From contig JBEGVB010000017.1 of NCBI GenBank assembly GCA_041178545.1, forward strand, positions 1 through 64,000: 64,000 nucleotides of DNA, given 5' to 3'. Below are positions 1 through 9,766 of this stretch, in pieces; positions within the stretch are counted from its first letter, which is position 1, and each line of letters begins with the position of its first letter. The translations under genes and the position numbers were made by a program. A model generated the notes under the pieces. It saw nothing but the letters and a program-made list of their open reading frames with translations, was not told the DNA's origin and searched no databases. This stretch comes from JBEATZ01 sp041178545. GTDB taxonomy: Bacteria > Planctomycetota > UBA1135 > UBA2386.

Positions 1-2
1 GC

Positions 3-38
3 CTGCTGAGCGTCCACGAGCGGCCCAAGGTCGTCTGA
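3..38 (+). CDS. C-terminal end of an unidentified protein (partial)
   Basis: The frame starting at base 3 reads LLSVHERPKVV and then a TGA stop at 36-38. Codon usage fits the rest of the window, and no other frame here is better. Only 11 residues are visible, so no function can be given. It is probably the end of a plus-strand gene that begins outside the window. Confidence 0.4.
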   Translation: MLSVHERPKVV

Positions 39-365
39 CGGGCAGGGGAAAGGACCGGGCCACCGCCACAGCAGGGGGACCGCCACGCCGTTCCCCGGTC
101 CGCTCGCCCCATCCGCCTCAACTACCGCTCCCCTTCCCCGGCCCTCTCTTCCAGCCTCCGTCCCCGCGCGCGCTCCACCACCACGCCGCCACCTCCCCAT
201 CGCCCGCGCCACGTCCGCGCGCCCTCTCCCCCTTCACAGTTTCTCCTTCCGTCCCCGCTCCTCACCCAGCACGCCATCCGCCGCAACCACCGTTCCCGCT
301 CCCCGGCCCCGGCTTTTCTTCCCGCCTCGGTCTCCGCGCGCGCTCCCCCTCCTCCGCCGCCCAAC
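39..365. other. gene-free C-rich spacer
   Basis: This stretch of about 330 bases has no convincing gene. The plus strand is strongly pyrimidine-rich with many CCCC and CTCC runs. Frames open across it translate to low-complexity Arg/Gly strings. It contains the imperfect direct repeat listed separately. It lies downstream of the minus-strand propeller gene that ends at 366 and may also hold that operon's transcription end, but I see no clear hairpin with a T-tract. Confidence 0.5.
109..346. repeat. imperfect direct repeat, two C-rich copies
   Basis: Copy 1 spans about 109-176 and copy 2 about 274-346. Both begin with CCATCCGCC, continue through ACCG..CCC..CTCCCC..CCCGGCCC, and end with CCGCGCGCGCTCC. 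The start-to-start distance is about 165 bases. The copies differ by scattered substitutions and small indels, so this is an old or slippage-driven duplication of non-coding DNA. Function unknown. Confidence 0.55.
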
Positions 366-1802
366 TCACTCGTGCATAGCGTTGAGCGTGTAGAAGGCCT
401 CGGCGGGAGTGCCCTTCACGTCGCCCTTGGCGCGGATGCCCTTGCACACCAGGTGGTGCACCCACACGGGCTTCATGCCGTCGACGTCGAGTTCCACCAC
501 CATCCCGTCGGCGCTGAGCCGCGCCGCCGTGACGGCAAGGTCGGTGTTGTCGCGCTCGGGGCAGCCGTAGCCAGCGTGGTGGTCGTACGTCCAGCGTGCG
601 ACGGTGACGGACTGGGCGGCAACGGAGGACGGGTCGACGGGGTGGCTGAAGCGCAGGGCAAAGCCGCCCTTGCGTGCCGTGACCTCGAGGAGGTCGAAGG
701 TCTCAGCACCCTTCCAAACGAGGCGCTGGATGCCGTCCATGGACTTGCCGAGGGAACCCCAGCCGCGGTTGGTGAGTCCACACCACAGCGAGCCGTCGGT
801 GCCCCACGCAAGGCGCGTGATGCCGCACTTGAGGCCCTTGCGGAACGGGTAGCACGCGCCCTGCCAGCGTCCGTTGACCTTCTCGAGGCTCATGCGGAAG
901 ACCTCGGCGGACCACTGGTCCCCGCACAGGACCTGGCCCTTGTAGGGACCGAAGCGCCCCGCGTCGTCCCACACGAAGCCCGCAGGCGAACGGCCGAGGC
1001 GGTCGTAGGGGATCCACACGGCAGGCAAGCGGAAGTTGGGGATGGTGGCTGCCGCGACCTCCATGCGCAGGCCGCTCTTCACCTCACCGGGGTGCTGGAC
1101 GCGGCTCTGGGGCAGCTTGCACGACTCGATGCCGTGCGGGTGGCCGTGGAAGTCGCCCTCGGCAAGGGCAGCAAACTTGCTGGTGGCGCACCACTCGCCC
1201 TGGTTGTCGGTGTAGAAGACCTCGCCCCACGGCGCGGTGCCCACGCCCGCAGGCGAGCGCAGTCCTGCACACGCGCCTTCCCAGGTGCCGTCCTTCTGGA
1301 CGCGCGCAGCCCAGCCGCGGAAGTTGGCGAAGCCGAACGGCTCGTCGCCGAAGGGCTTGTTCCAGGTCATCCACATGGTGCCGTCGCCCGCGAGCGCCGG
1401 CCCGAAGCAGTACTCGTGGTAGTTGCCGGACAGCGGCCAGCCGGAGCTGACGGTGCGCAGTTCGTCCATGCGCCCGTCGCCGTTGGTGTCGCGCATGCGC
1501 GACAACTCGCCGCGCTGGGCGGTGTAGAACCAGCCCTCGTGCTCCAGCAGCCCGAGCGGCTCCTGCAGGCCCTCGGCCCACAGCTGGTAGCGCGGCTCGC
1601 TGCCATAGGCATCGCGCACGAGCCAGACCTCGCCGCGGCGCGTGGTGACGAGCAGGTCCTTGCCCACGGGAGCAAGGCCACCCACCTCGAGCACGACGTC
1701 TGCAGGCTGCTTGAGGTCGACGATGTCGAGCAGCGACTCCGCGGGGCCGCCCTGCGGGCACGAGAGCAGCGAGAACAACGCGAACGACAGCATGCTCACC
1801 AT
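366..1802 (-). CDS. sorbosone-dehydrogenase-like beta-propeller lipoprotein
   Basis: A 478-residue protein. The N-terminus has a short hydrophobic segment ending in LFSLLSC, which resembles a lipobox, so it is probably an exported lipoprotein. The body shows blade-like repeats: GLAPVGKDLLVTTRRGEVW, then a calcium-type DTNGDGRMD, then PAGVGTAPWGEVFYTDNQGEW. This is the pattern of the membrane-bound dehydrogenase or PQQ-type glucose/sorbosone propellers that are common beside cytochromes c in Planctomycetota. The start ATG at 1802 overlaps the stop of the multiheme gene by 7 bases, so the two are co-translated and probably work as one redox unit outside the inner membrane. A second ATG three codons in is also possible. 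Substrate unknown. Confidence 0.75.
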   Translation of the reverse strand: MVSMLSFALFSLLSCPQGGPAESLLDIVDLKQPADVVLEVGGLAPVGKDLLVTTRRGEVWLVRDAYGSEPRYQLWAEGLQEPLGLLEHEGWFYTAQRGELSRMRDTNGDGRMDELRTVSSGWPLSGNYHEYCFGPALAGDGTMWMTWNKPFGDEPFGFANFRGWAARVQKDGTWEGACAGLRSPAGVGTAPWGEVFYTDNQGEWCATSKFAALAEGDFHGHPHGIESCKLPQSRVQHPGEVKSGLRMEVAAATIPNFRLPAVWIPYDRLGRSPAGFVWDDAGRFGPYKGQVLCGDQWSAEVFRMSLEKVNGRWQGACYPFRKGLKCGITRLAWGTDGSLWCGLTNRGWGSLGKSMDGIQRLVWKGAETFDLLEVTARKGGFALRFSHPVDPSSVAAQSVTVARWTYDHHAGYGCPERDNTDLAVTAARLSADGMVVELDVDGMKPVWVHHLVCKGIRAKGDVKGTPAEAFYTLNAMHE

Positions 1803-4249
1803 TGGTAGTGGACCTCCACGGTCGCGCCTGCGGCCACGCGCACCGACTCGACGGGCTTCCCGGAGACAAGGGTTGTGAGGACGCCGGGGAGGGCGCCCGT
1901 GACGAGTTCGACGTCGGCACCGTCGGCGCGCACGGTGCGCACCAGCGTGGTCCCGCTCTCGTTGAGCACCGGACGGACGGCATCGCGCACGGTGGCCTGG
2001 CCGACCGCGAGGAGGAACGTCGGGTAGCCCTCGGCATCCACGTCCCACCCGGTCACGCGCGGCTCGCCGGCACTGCCGTCTGCGGGGCGGAAGGTGGCTT
2101 CCTTCGCGAGCTTGACGGCATCGGAGCCCGCAGGGTCGAGGAGCTGGCCTGCGCGACCGTCCCAGGTGCCGGCCGCGTCGAGGAACGAACCGCGCCAGAC
2201 CCAGGCGAGACGTGCGTGCTCCACGTCGTAGGCATGGTGCGTGCGCATCGGCGATCCCACGGCCATGCAGCGCGCGGACAGTCCGCGCAGGAAGGCCCCG
2301 TGGAGGACGGGGCGGTCGATGGGCTCGAGCCGCATGCCGCCCGGCGCCTTCACGCCCACCGGCACGGGCGCCGCGTTGCCGAGGAGCGACCAGGCGCGCA
2401 CGGCATCGGCCTGCGCCTTCGCTGCGTCGGTGACCTGCGGCCAGAAGGTCGGCATGCGCGTGCCGGGGCGGTGCACCGTGGGCTGCAGCAACCACTCGCG
2501 GAACCACTGCGGCTTGAGGCGCTGGTGCTGGACGGCGAGGTCCATGCCCTTCGCGCCGCTGGACTGGTACTCGCCGAACCCGTGGCAGGTGATGCAGCCG
2601 AAGCCCTTGGACCCGACGGTGTCGCGACCGGCGGCCACGACCTCGGACGAGAATTTGGGCTCGACATCGTCGCCGGGCACGGCATCGAGGGTCTCGAACA
2701 GCTGGGCGTACTCCTGTGCAGCGGCCTCGGACACCGAGGGCATGCGTGCCTTCACGTAGCTGCGCGCCCGCAGCCCCTCGCCCAGCACGCGACGGACCCA
2801 CTCGGGACGCAAACGGTGGCCGACCTTGTCGAGCGAGGGCGGCAGGCGCCCCTCGTCGCCGAGGTCCTCGACCTCGACGAGCCCCTTGGCCGCCTCCGTC
2901 CGCATCCCGCCCTCGCCGTCGCGCACGTGGCACGACCGGCAGCCGTCGCGCCCCATGGCATGGGCGAGGCGCACGTGGGGCGTGACGTCGGCACGCCGTG
3001 CCGCCTGCGCGGCCTGCACCGGCGCCAGGGCAGCCGGTTCGGCCAGCGTGGGGCAGTTGCCGCTGGTGAGCTCGGCAAGTGGTGCGGGCGGCTTCGCGCG
3101 GACGGCAGGCACGCCCTCCGCGCCGGGCAATGCATCCGCATGGCACGCGCCGCAGGAACGCGCGGTCCACGCGGCGCGCCCGCGCGCTGCCGAAGCATCG
3201 TCCACGGCAGCGGAGGCGGGCGGCACCAGCGCCTCGTTGCGCGCAGTGAGTCTGGCGCCGTCGAGGCGCTCCTCGCCGAACCCGGGACCGCTCCACCAAA
3301 CGTCGAGTTCCTCGCCGCCCTGCGCCTCGGTCATCACGACGAGGAGTGCGTGCCGGCCTGCCGTCAGCTGCACGGTGCCGCTGCGCTTGCGGTACGGGGC
3401 GATGGCGCCGTTCTCGACGACCATCTTGCCGTCGACCCAGAGCCACGATGCGTCGTCCGAGCCGCAGGTGAACTCGTACTCACCGTCCGCGGGCACCGTC
3501 AGCTCGGCACGGAAGCGGAGCGCAAAGTGGTCGTTGCGCGTGCGGTGCGAGACGTCGAATGCCTGCGTGAGGCCGCTCCCGCTGGGTTCGAGGCCGTCGA
3601 GCTCGGGCGGCTTGGCGTTGCCGATACGCAGCTCGAAACACTCCCAGTGGATGCCCTTCGAGGGCTCGGCCTCGTCGGGCCCCTTGCGCTGGCCGCGCAG
3701 CAGGAACGACGCAATGGCAGCGGACTGCTGCGGCGGGAGCGCGAACCCGTGCGCAGTCAGGTCGGGACGGGTGGCAGCAGGATCGGCGAGGAACGCCAGC
3801 ACGCTCGCGCGGTCGGTGGCAGCCGCCAGCCCGCCGATGCCTGCCTCGGCATGGCACGCGATGCAACCGCTCTCGCGCCACGCCCGCTCGCCGGCCTCGA
3901 CGGTTGCACCGTCGACGCCACACGCCTGCAGGGGCGCTGCGCCCCAAGCTGCGCGCAATGCCGCAGCAAGGTCGGCTGCCTCTGCCGCGTCCGCTGCATG
4001 GTGCGACTCGAGCTTGGTGGCGAGCCAGCCGGCACTGCGACGGTTGCCGATGCCCTCGAGCCTCGGCGCCGGCAGTGCAGCCAGCTCGGCCGGTGCATCC
4101 GCACCCGCTGCGTGACAGGCCGTGCACCGTGCGGCGGCAACGGCATGCAGTGCCGCGCCGAGCGCAGCCTGTTCGCGCGGGGTCCGCGGGGCGCTCTCGC
4201 CCCCGCATGCAGCAAGCAGGACGAACGGGGCGAGGAGCAGGCTGCGCAT
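1796..4249 (-). CDS. pentaheme cytochrome c lipoprotein with PA14 domain
   Basis: An 817-residue protein if translation starts at MRSLLLAPFVLLAACGG, a clear lipoprotein signal; an upstream start at 4276 would add nine residues. Five CxxCH heme sites are visible: CTACH, CIACH, CGACH, CRSCH and CITCH. Between the second and third lies a PA14-type beta-sandwich (about residues 215-345) with the usual GEYEF.C.SDD.SWLWVDG core, which often binds carbohydrate. It is the first gene of a pair with the downstream propeller protein, overlapping it by 7 bases. It probably passes electrons from that dehydrogenase-like partner, or from the PA14-bound substrate, to the respiratory chain. Electron acceptor and substrate are not known. 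Confidence 0.8.
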   Translation of the reverse strand: MRSLLLAPFVLLAACGGESAPRTPREQAALGAALHAVAAARCTACHAAGADAPAELAALPAPRLEGIGNRRSAGWLATKLESHHAADAAEAADLAAALRAAWGAAPLQACGVDGATVEAGERAWRESGCIACHAEAGIGGLAAATDRASVLAFLADPAATRPDLTAHGFALPPQQSAAIASFLLRGQRKGPDEAEPSKGIHWECFELRIGNAKPPELDGLEPSGSGLTQAFDVSHRTRNDHFALRFRAELTVPADGEYEFTCGSDDASWLWVDGKMVVENGAIAPYRKRSGTVQLTAGRHALLVVMTEAQGGEELDVWWSGPGFGEERLDGARLTARNEALVPPASAAVDDASAARGRAAWTARSCGACHADALPGAEGVPAVRAKPPAPLAELTSGNCPTLAEPAALAPVQAAQAARRADVTPHVRLAHAMGRDGCRSCHVRDGEGGMRTEAAKGLVEVEDLGDEGRLPPSLDKVGHRLRPEWVRRVLGEGLRARSYVKARMPSVSEAAAQEYAQLFETLDAVPGDDVEPKFSSEVVAAGRDTVGSKGFGCITCHGFGEYQSSGAKGMDLAVQHQRLKPQWFREWLLQPTVHRPGTRMPTFWPQVTDAAKAQADAVRAWSLLGNAAPVPVGVKAPGGMRLEPIDRPVLHGAFLRGLSARCMAVGSPMRTHHAYDVEHARLAWVWRGSFLDAAGTWDGRAGQLLDPAGSDAVKLAKEATFRPADGSAGEPRVTGWDVDAEGYPTFLLAVGQATVRDAVRPVLNESGTTLVRTVRADGADVELVTGALPGVLTTLVSGKPVESVRVAAGATVEVHYQW

Positions 4250-4297
4250 CGACGCAGCGTCCGCCCTGCCGCGCAACAGGTCAAGCTGCTGGATCCC

Positions 4298-5479
<1,182 letters not shown>

Positions 5480-5626
5480 GGGCGAGGGGATACAGGCTGG
5501 GCACCTGACGATCCAGCGCGAGGACGGGTGCACGCGAGGCCTCCATGGCACCGCGGACTGGGCAACCCGTTGGGAAAGCTCACAGGTGCCACAAGTCCCA
5601 CAGGAGCCCGTCCGATACATCCGTGG

Positions 5627-6202
5627 ATGCTCAGGGACCGCGACGAGAAGGCCGAGGCCGAACTCAAGGCCGCTGCAGAGGCACGCAAGGAGCGCTTGCG
5701 CGCCGAGACCGCCATGTCCTCGGTGCCGCAGGAGATCTTCGACTCCACTGACCCGATGCTCGAGGCGCGTCTCACCGAGCTGACGGAGGACGCGCTGCGA
5801 CTGCTCCGCGGCCGCGGCCACATGCCGTCCCAGGAGGCGATCTCCAGCCTGCCCCTCGAACCGGTGGCGTCCGAGGAGATCGCAGGCTTCCTGCACACGC
5901 TCGCCTCGCGCCCCGAGACCGGCAGGCCGCCGCTCCTCGAGGGCATCGAGAACGAGTTCTTCGGCGTGCTGATCGACACCTACCTCACCGCGCGCGCCTC
6001 GATGCAGCGCCGTGCACTCAACCTGCTCAAGGACGGGCTCGACCTGTCGCCCGAGGCGGGCCTCGACAAGCTCACCGGAGACCTGGTGACGACCCTTGCG
6101 AGCCTCGGCAGCAAGGGCAGCGACGACCGGCTCGAGAGCCTCTGCAAGCAGATCGCCACCGCCGTGGTGGTCGCGGCACCCGAACTGGGGGACGAGAAGT
6201 GA
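5627..6202 (+). CDS. unknown protein coupled to HD-GYP gene
   Basis: A 191-residue protein of no family I recognise. The N-terminus (about residues 5-30) is a charged Lys/Glu/Arg/Ala helix, and the rest looks all-helical with no signal peptide or membrane segment, so it is cytoplasmic. It starts at the ATG at 5627 and its TGA overlaps the GTG start of the HD-GYP-like gene (GTGA at 6199-6202). This argues that the two products act together, for example as regulator and effector. It is the first gene of a plus-strand run and lies divergent from the thiolase, so the 147-base gap at 5480-5626 should hold promoters for both. Confidence 0.7.
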   Translation: MLRDRDEKAEAELKAAAEARKERLRAETAMSSVPQEIFDSTDPMLEARLTELTEDALRLLRGRGHMPSQEAISSLPLEPVASEEIAGFLHTLASRPETGRPPLLEGIENEFFGVLIDTYLTARASMQRRALNLLKDGLDLSPEAGLDKLTGDLVTTLASLGSKGSDDRLESLCKQIATAVVVAAPELGDEK

Positions 6203-7662
6203 GGACGAGGACCGCAGAGGACCTGCGCCGCCAGGCAGTCGAGACGTTTGCACACGAACTGGTGGCAACGCACCTGATCGTGGGCATGCAGCCACAGGGC
6301 GGCCGCGAGTCGGAGGCAGCCCTGGGCACCATGGTGGCCGCGCTGCGCGCCGCCGCTGCCGCAGGCGCGACCATGCCGCTGCGACTCGACCTGTCGCCGG
6401 ACTGCATCTCGCACGGCAGCGAGCCGATTGACTCGGCCAGCCTGCAGGCACGACGCCTGCTGCAGTGCGCACAGATCCAGGGCATCGAGGCGATCTGCTT
6501 CGAGGAAGGCCTCACTCCCGTCGAGGCCGGCCGGCTCATGGCGCTGCTGCTGGACAAGCAGCACGACCAACGGTGGCAGCCGGACGTGCTGGCCAACGCC
6601 ATGCGCAACCACGGCATCCGCAGCGTCCGGTTCGTGCTGCGGACCGGGACCTCCGCACAGCACCAGCGCCTCGGCACCGACGTGCGCGATGCGGTGCGTC
6701 ACTACCAGGAACTCGCCGACGCACTCCACGAGAACCACACCCTCGCCCACCGCGACCTCGACCTCAACATGGCGAGCGCGAGCACCGTCATCGAGCGGGC
6801 CATCCAGCAGCTGGAGGTCGAGCCCTCGGGCCTGCTGGCAGTGGCGACCAAGGACAGCGTCGACCGGTTCACCACCGGCCACTCGGTGCGCGTGGCGCTG
6901 CTCGCACTGCGCGTGGCGCGTGCAGCAGGCGCGAGCCGCTCCCAGCTGCTGCAGGTCGGCACGGCTGCACTGCTGCACGACATCGGCAAGTCCAAGGTGC
7001 CGCACGAGATCCTGTTCAAGCAGGGCTCGCTCAACAACGAGGAGTGGGGCTACCTCGCCGAGCACCCGCGCCTCGGGGCACAGATCCTCCTGGAGCAACC
7101 GGTGGTCGACCCGACCGCCGTCGGCGCGGCGTTCTCGCACCACGTGTGCGGCAACGGCACCCGCGGCTACCCGCGCAGCCCGCTCCCGATCCCGCCCGGC
7201 AGCACGAGCCGCCTCGTGCGCGTGTGCGACGTGTTCGAGGCGCTCACGAGCGTGCGGCCCTACAAGCGTGCGTTGACGCCGTGCGAGGCCTACACCGTGA
7301 TGTTCCGGGCCGAGGCCGACTTCGACTCCCGCTGGCTGCACTTCTTCGTCCGCACCCTCGGTGCCTACCCGCAGGGCAGTCACCTGCGCCTCGACGACGG
7401 CTCGGAGGCACTGGTCCTCGAGCAGGGCTCGCGCGCCGACCGCCCGATCGTCCGGCTGCTGAACGGCCCTGGCGGCACCGCACTGTCGGCTGGACAGCCG
7501 ACACGGGTGCCGGTCGGCGAGATGCACGAGGGTCAGGTGCGGCAGGTGGCTGCCGTGATCACGCCCGAGCGGACCATCGAGACGGGAGCCGGCCCTTCGG
7601 AATGGCTCACCCAGACGGCGCACAGCCCGTGCCTGCGGCGGACGCCCACGGGTTCCGCTTGA
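6199..7662 (+). CDS. HD-GYP-like domain protein with altered motif
   Basis: A 487-residue protein starting at GTG, overlapping the previous stop. The first 200 or so residues have no recognised domain. The second half has HD-GYP features: HSVRVALLALRVARAAG, the HD pair in LLHDIGKSKVP, a downstream histidine in AEHPRLGAQI, and RVCDVFEALTSVRPYK. Active family members cleave cyclic di-GMP using a HHExxDGxGYP motif; here it reads HHVCGNGTRGYP, with the Glu replaced by Val and the Asp by Asn. The GYP triplet and HD pair remain, so it could bind cyclic di-GMP but be catalytically altered. The C-terminal 120 residues form a small domain of unknown role. Confidence 0.8.
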   Translation: MRTRTAEDLRRQAVETFAHELVATHLIVGMQPQGGRESEAALGTMVAALRAAAAAGATMPLRLDLSPDCISHGSEPIDSASLQARRLLQCAQIQGIEAICFEEGLTPVEAGRLMALLLDKQHDQRWQPDVLANAMRNHGIRSVRFVLRTGTSAQHQRLGTDVRDAVRHYQELADALHENHTLAHRDLDLNMASASTVIERAIQQLEVEPSGLLAVATKDSVDRFTTGHSVRVALLALRVARAAGASRSQLLQVGTAALLHDIGKSKVPHEILFKQGSLNNEEWGYLAEHPRLGAQILLEQPVVDPTAVGAAFSHHVCGNGTRGYPRSPLPIPPGSTSRLVRVCDVFEALTSVRPYKRALTPCEAYTVMFRAEADFDSRWLHFFVRTLGAYPQGSHLRLDDGSEALVLEQGSRADRPIVRLLNGPGGTALSAGQPTRVPVGEMHEGQVRQVAAVITPERTIETGAGPSEWLTQTAHSPCLRRTPTGSA

Positions 7663-7697
7663 CGCAAGCCAGTCGCTGACAGAACCTTGCGGCCCAC

Positions 7698-9740
7698 ATG
7701 GCGGGCCCCCGAGGCATCCCGGGCCGCGCGTTCACGATCCTGCTGTTGGCTGCCGTCGTCGGCATCGCAGGTGGTCTCCTGGGCGCGGGGTTCCAGAACG
7801 GAATCAACTGGCTCCAGCTGCAGCTCGCGGGCAAGGGCGACTCCTTGTCCCAAGCGGTGCGCGAGAACCTGTCGCCGCTGCAAGTCGTACTGATGCCCAC
7901 GGTGGGCGGCATCCTCGCGGGCGGCGTGCTGCTGCTGCTGCGCCGGCGGCAGGCACCGTTCGGCATCGCGGACATCATCGGTCTCGTTGCGCTGCGCAGC
8001 GGCACCATCCGGCTGCGCGACAGTTTCCTGCAGATCGTCTCCTCGGCGTGCACCATCGGTTCCGGTGGCTCGATCGGCCGCGAGGGAGCCAACTCCCAGA
8101 TCGCGGCGACCGTTGCCGCACTGCTCGCCCGCGTCACCGGGGCCAACTCGCGCACGCGCGCGGTGCTGCTTGGTTGCGGCGTCGCTGCCGGCATGGCGTG
8201 CTCCTACAACTCCCCCATCGCAGGCGCGATCTTCGTGATGGAGGTGGTGCTCGGGAACTTCGCGATGGACGTGTTCGCGCCCGTGGTCGTGGCCTCCGTG
8301 CTGGCCACCATGCTGCGCCAGGCGCTCATCGCCGACACTGCCGTCTACGGCGCTGGGCTTCCTGCCGAACTCAACCCGCTGTCGTGGGACCTGATCTTCG
8401 CCGCACTGCTCCTGGGCGTGGTCTGCGGCGTGGGCTCGCTCGCCTTCCGCGGCTCGCTCAAGTGGGGCCGCAAGCTGTTCACCACCTGGCGCATGCCGGC
8501 GCCCGTCTCGCTGGGGCTGGGCGGGCTCGCAGTGGGCATCATCGGCCTGTGGCTGCCCGAGACGTGGGGCAACGGCTTCGAGGTCATCACCACGATCACC
8601 GACGCGACCGCGACGCCTGCCATCGGACTCGTGCTGTCGCTCTTCGTGTGGAAGGTCGCCGCGACGGTCTTCACGGTCGGCTCGGGCGGCCTCGGTGGGA
8701 TCTTCACGCCCAACCTCGTCGTCGGTGCAGCCTTCGGTGCGCTGTTCGGCCGCGCGATGGAGTACCTGCAGCCTGCGGCAACGGTCGAGGCGGCCCGCCA
8801 CGAGGAGATCACCTTCGCGTTCGTCGGCATGGCCGGCCTGTGCGCCGCCCTCACCCACGCACCCATCACCTCGGTCGTGCTCGTGTTCGAGCTGACCCGC
8901 CACTACGAGCTGGTGCTGCCCCTCATGCTGTGCTGCATCACCGCCAGCGTGGTGGCCCGCATGCTCAACGACGACTCGTACTACTCCGAGTCGCTGCGCG
9001 CGAAGGGGCAGGAGGTGCCGGAGGGCCTGGAGGAGCTGGCACTGCGGCGGACCTACGTGCGCGACGTCATGCGCACGGACACGGTGAGCGTGCTCGAGCA
9101 GGCATCGTTCGACGACATCATGTCGAGGTTCGCGGGCCACCGCGGCGAGACCCTGTACGTGACGGACGAGGAGAACCAGCTGCGCGGCCGCATCGACCTG
9201 CACGACCTGAAGAACTTCATCAACGACCCGACGCTTTCCTCGGTGGTGATCGCCACGGACGTGTCCCGCCCAGCGCGTAGCGTGGGCCCTGACGACTCCC
9301 TTGCCGACCTGCTGCCCACCTTCGAGTCCGCGGACTCGAGCGAACTCGCGGTGTGCACTGGCTCGCCGCCGCGCCTCGTGGGCCGCGTGACGAGGCAGGA
9401 CGTGCTCGCAGGCATCAGCGACGAGGTGCTCGGCGGCCAGCGTCGCGCCCGCTTCCGTGCCGGCGGCGACAAGCCGTCCACCCTGCTGGAGCTGCCGGAG
9501 GGCTGGGACGTGCGGCAGGTCCCGGTCCCGGACGCATGGGAGGGCCTCGCCCTGGATGCACTGCCCCTGGGGCCGGGGCGCGAGGTCAACATCCTGATGC
9601 TCGTGCGCAGGATCGACGACGGCACACTGGAGCGTCAACCGGCCACCCCGCAGTCCGTGCTCCAGCCGGGCTGGGAGATCGTGGTGATCGGGAGCCGCAA
9701 GGCACTCGATGCACTCGGCAGCAGTGCCTCCGAGACCTGA
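7698..9740 (+). CDS. CLC-family chloride channel/transporter with CBS pair
   Basis: A 680-residue integral membrane protein of the CLC family, moving chloride or a similar anion. The membrane part (about residues 1-420) has GSGGSIGREGANSQ, with the gating glutamate in GREG, and GSGGLGGIFTP, matching the GxFxP motif. After SPIAGAIFVME the next residue is Val, where proton-coupled exchangers such as E. coli ClcA have a second Glu; Val is typical of channels. Residues about 450-570 form a CBS pair (YVRDVMRTDTVSV ... DLLPTFESAD) that may bind adenine nucleotides. The last 90 residues resemble a TrkA-C/RCK-C-type ligand domain. The ATG at 7698 begins 35 bases after the HD-GYP gene. Confidence 0.9.
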   Translation: MAGPRGIPGRAFTILLLAAVVGIAGGLLGAGFQNGINWLQLQLAGKGDSLSQAVRENLSPLQVVLMPTVGGILAGGVLLLLRRRQAPFGIADIIGLVALRSGTIRLRDSFLQIVSSACTIGSGGSIGREGANSQIAATVAALLARVTGANSRTRAVLLGCGVAAGMACSYNSPIAGAIFVMEVVLGNFAMDVFAPVVVASVLATMLRQALIADTAVYGAGLPAELNPLSWDLIFAALLLGVVCGVGSLAFRGSLKWGRKLFTTWRMPAPVSLGLGGLAVGIIGLWLPETWGNGFEVITTITDATATPAIGLVLSLFVWKVAATVFTVGSGGLGGIFTPNLVVGAAFGALFGRAMEYLQPAATVEAARHEEITFAFVGMAGLCAALTHAPITSVVLVFELTRHYELVLPLMLCCITASVVARMLNDDSYYSESLRAKGQEVPEGLEELALRRTYVRDVMRTDTVSVLEQASFDDIMSRFAGHRGETLYVTDEENQLRGRIDLHDLKNFINDPTLSSVVIATDVSRPARSVGPDDSLADLLPTFESADSSELAVCTGSPPRLVGRVTRQDVLAGISDEVLGGQRRARFRAGGDKPSTLLELPEGWDVRQVPVPDAWEGLALDALPLGPGREVNILMLVRRIDDGTLERQPATPQSVLQPGWEIVVIGSRKALDALGSSASET

Positions 9741-9766
9741 GCACCGAGCGAAGAGCCCCCCAACGC

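Noticed and set aside
5480..6472. N-terminal extension of the thiolase up to 6472
   Set aside because: The extension is opposite two good plus-strand genes. The thiolase family start MNRIAVVSAARTP fits at 5479.
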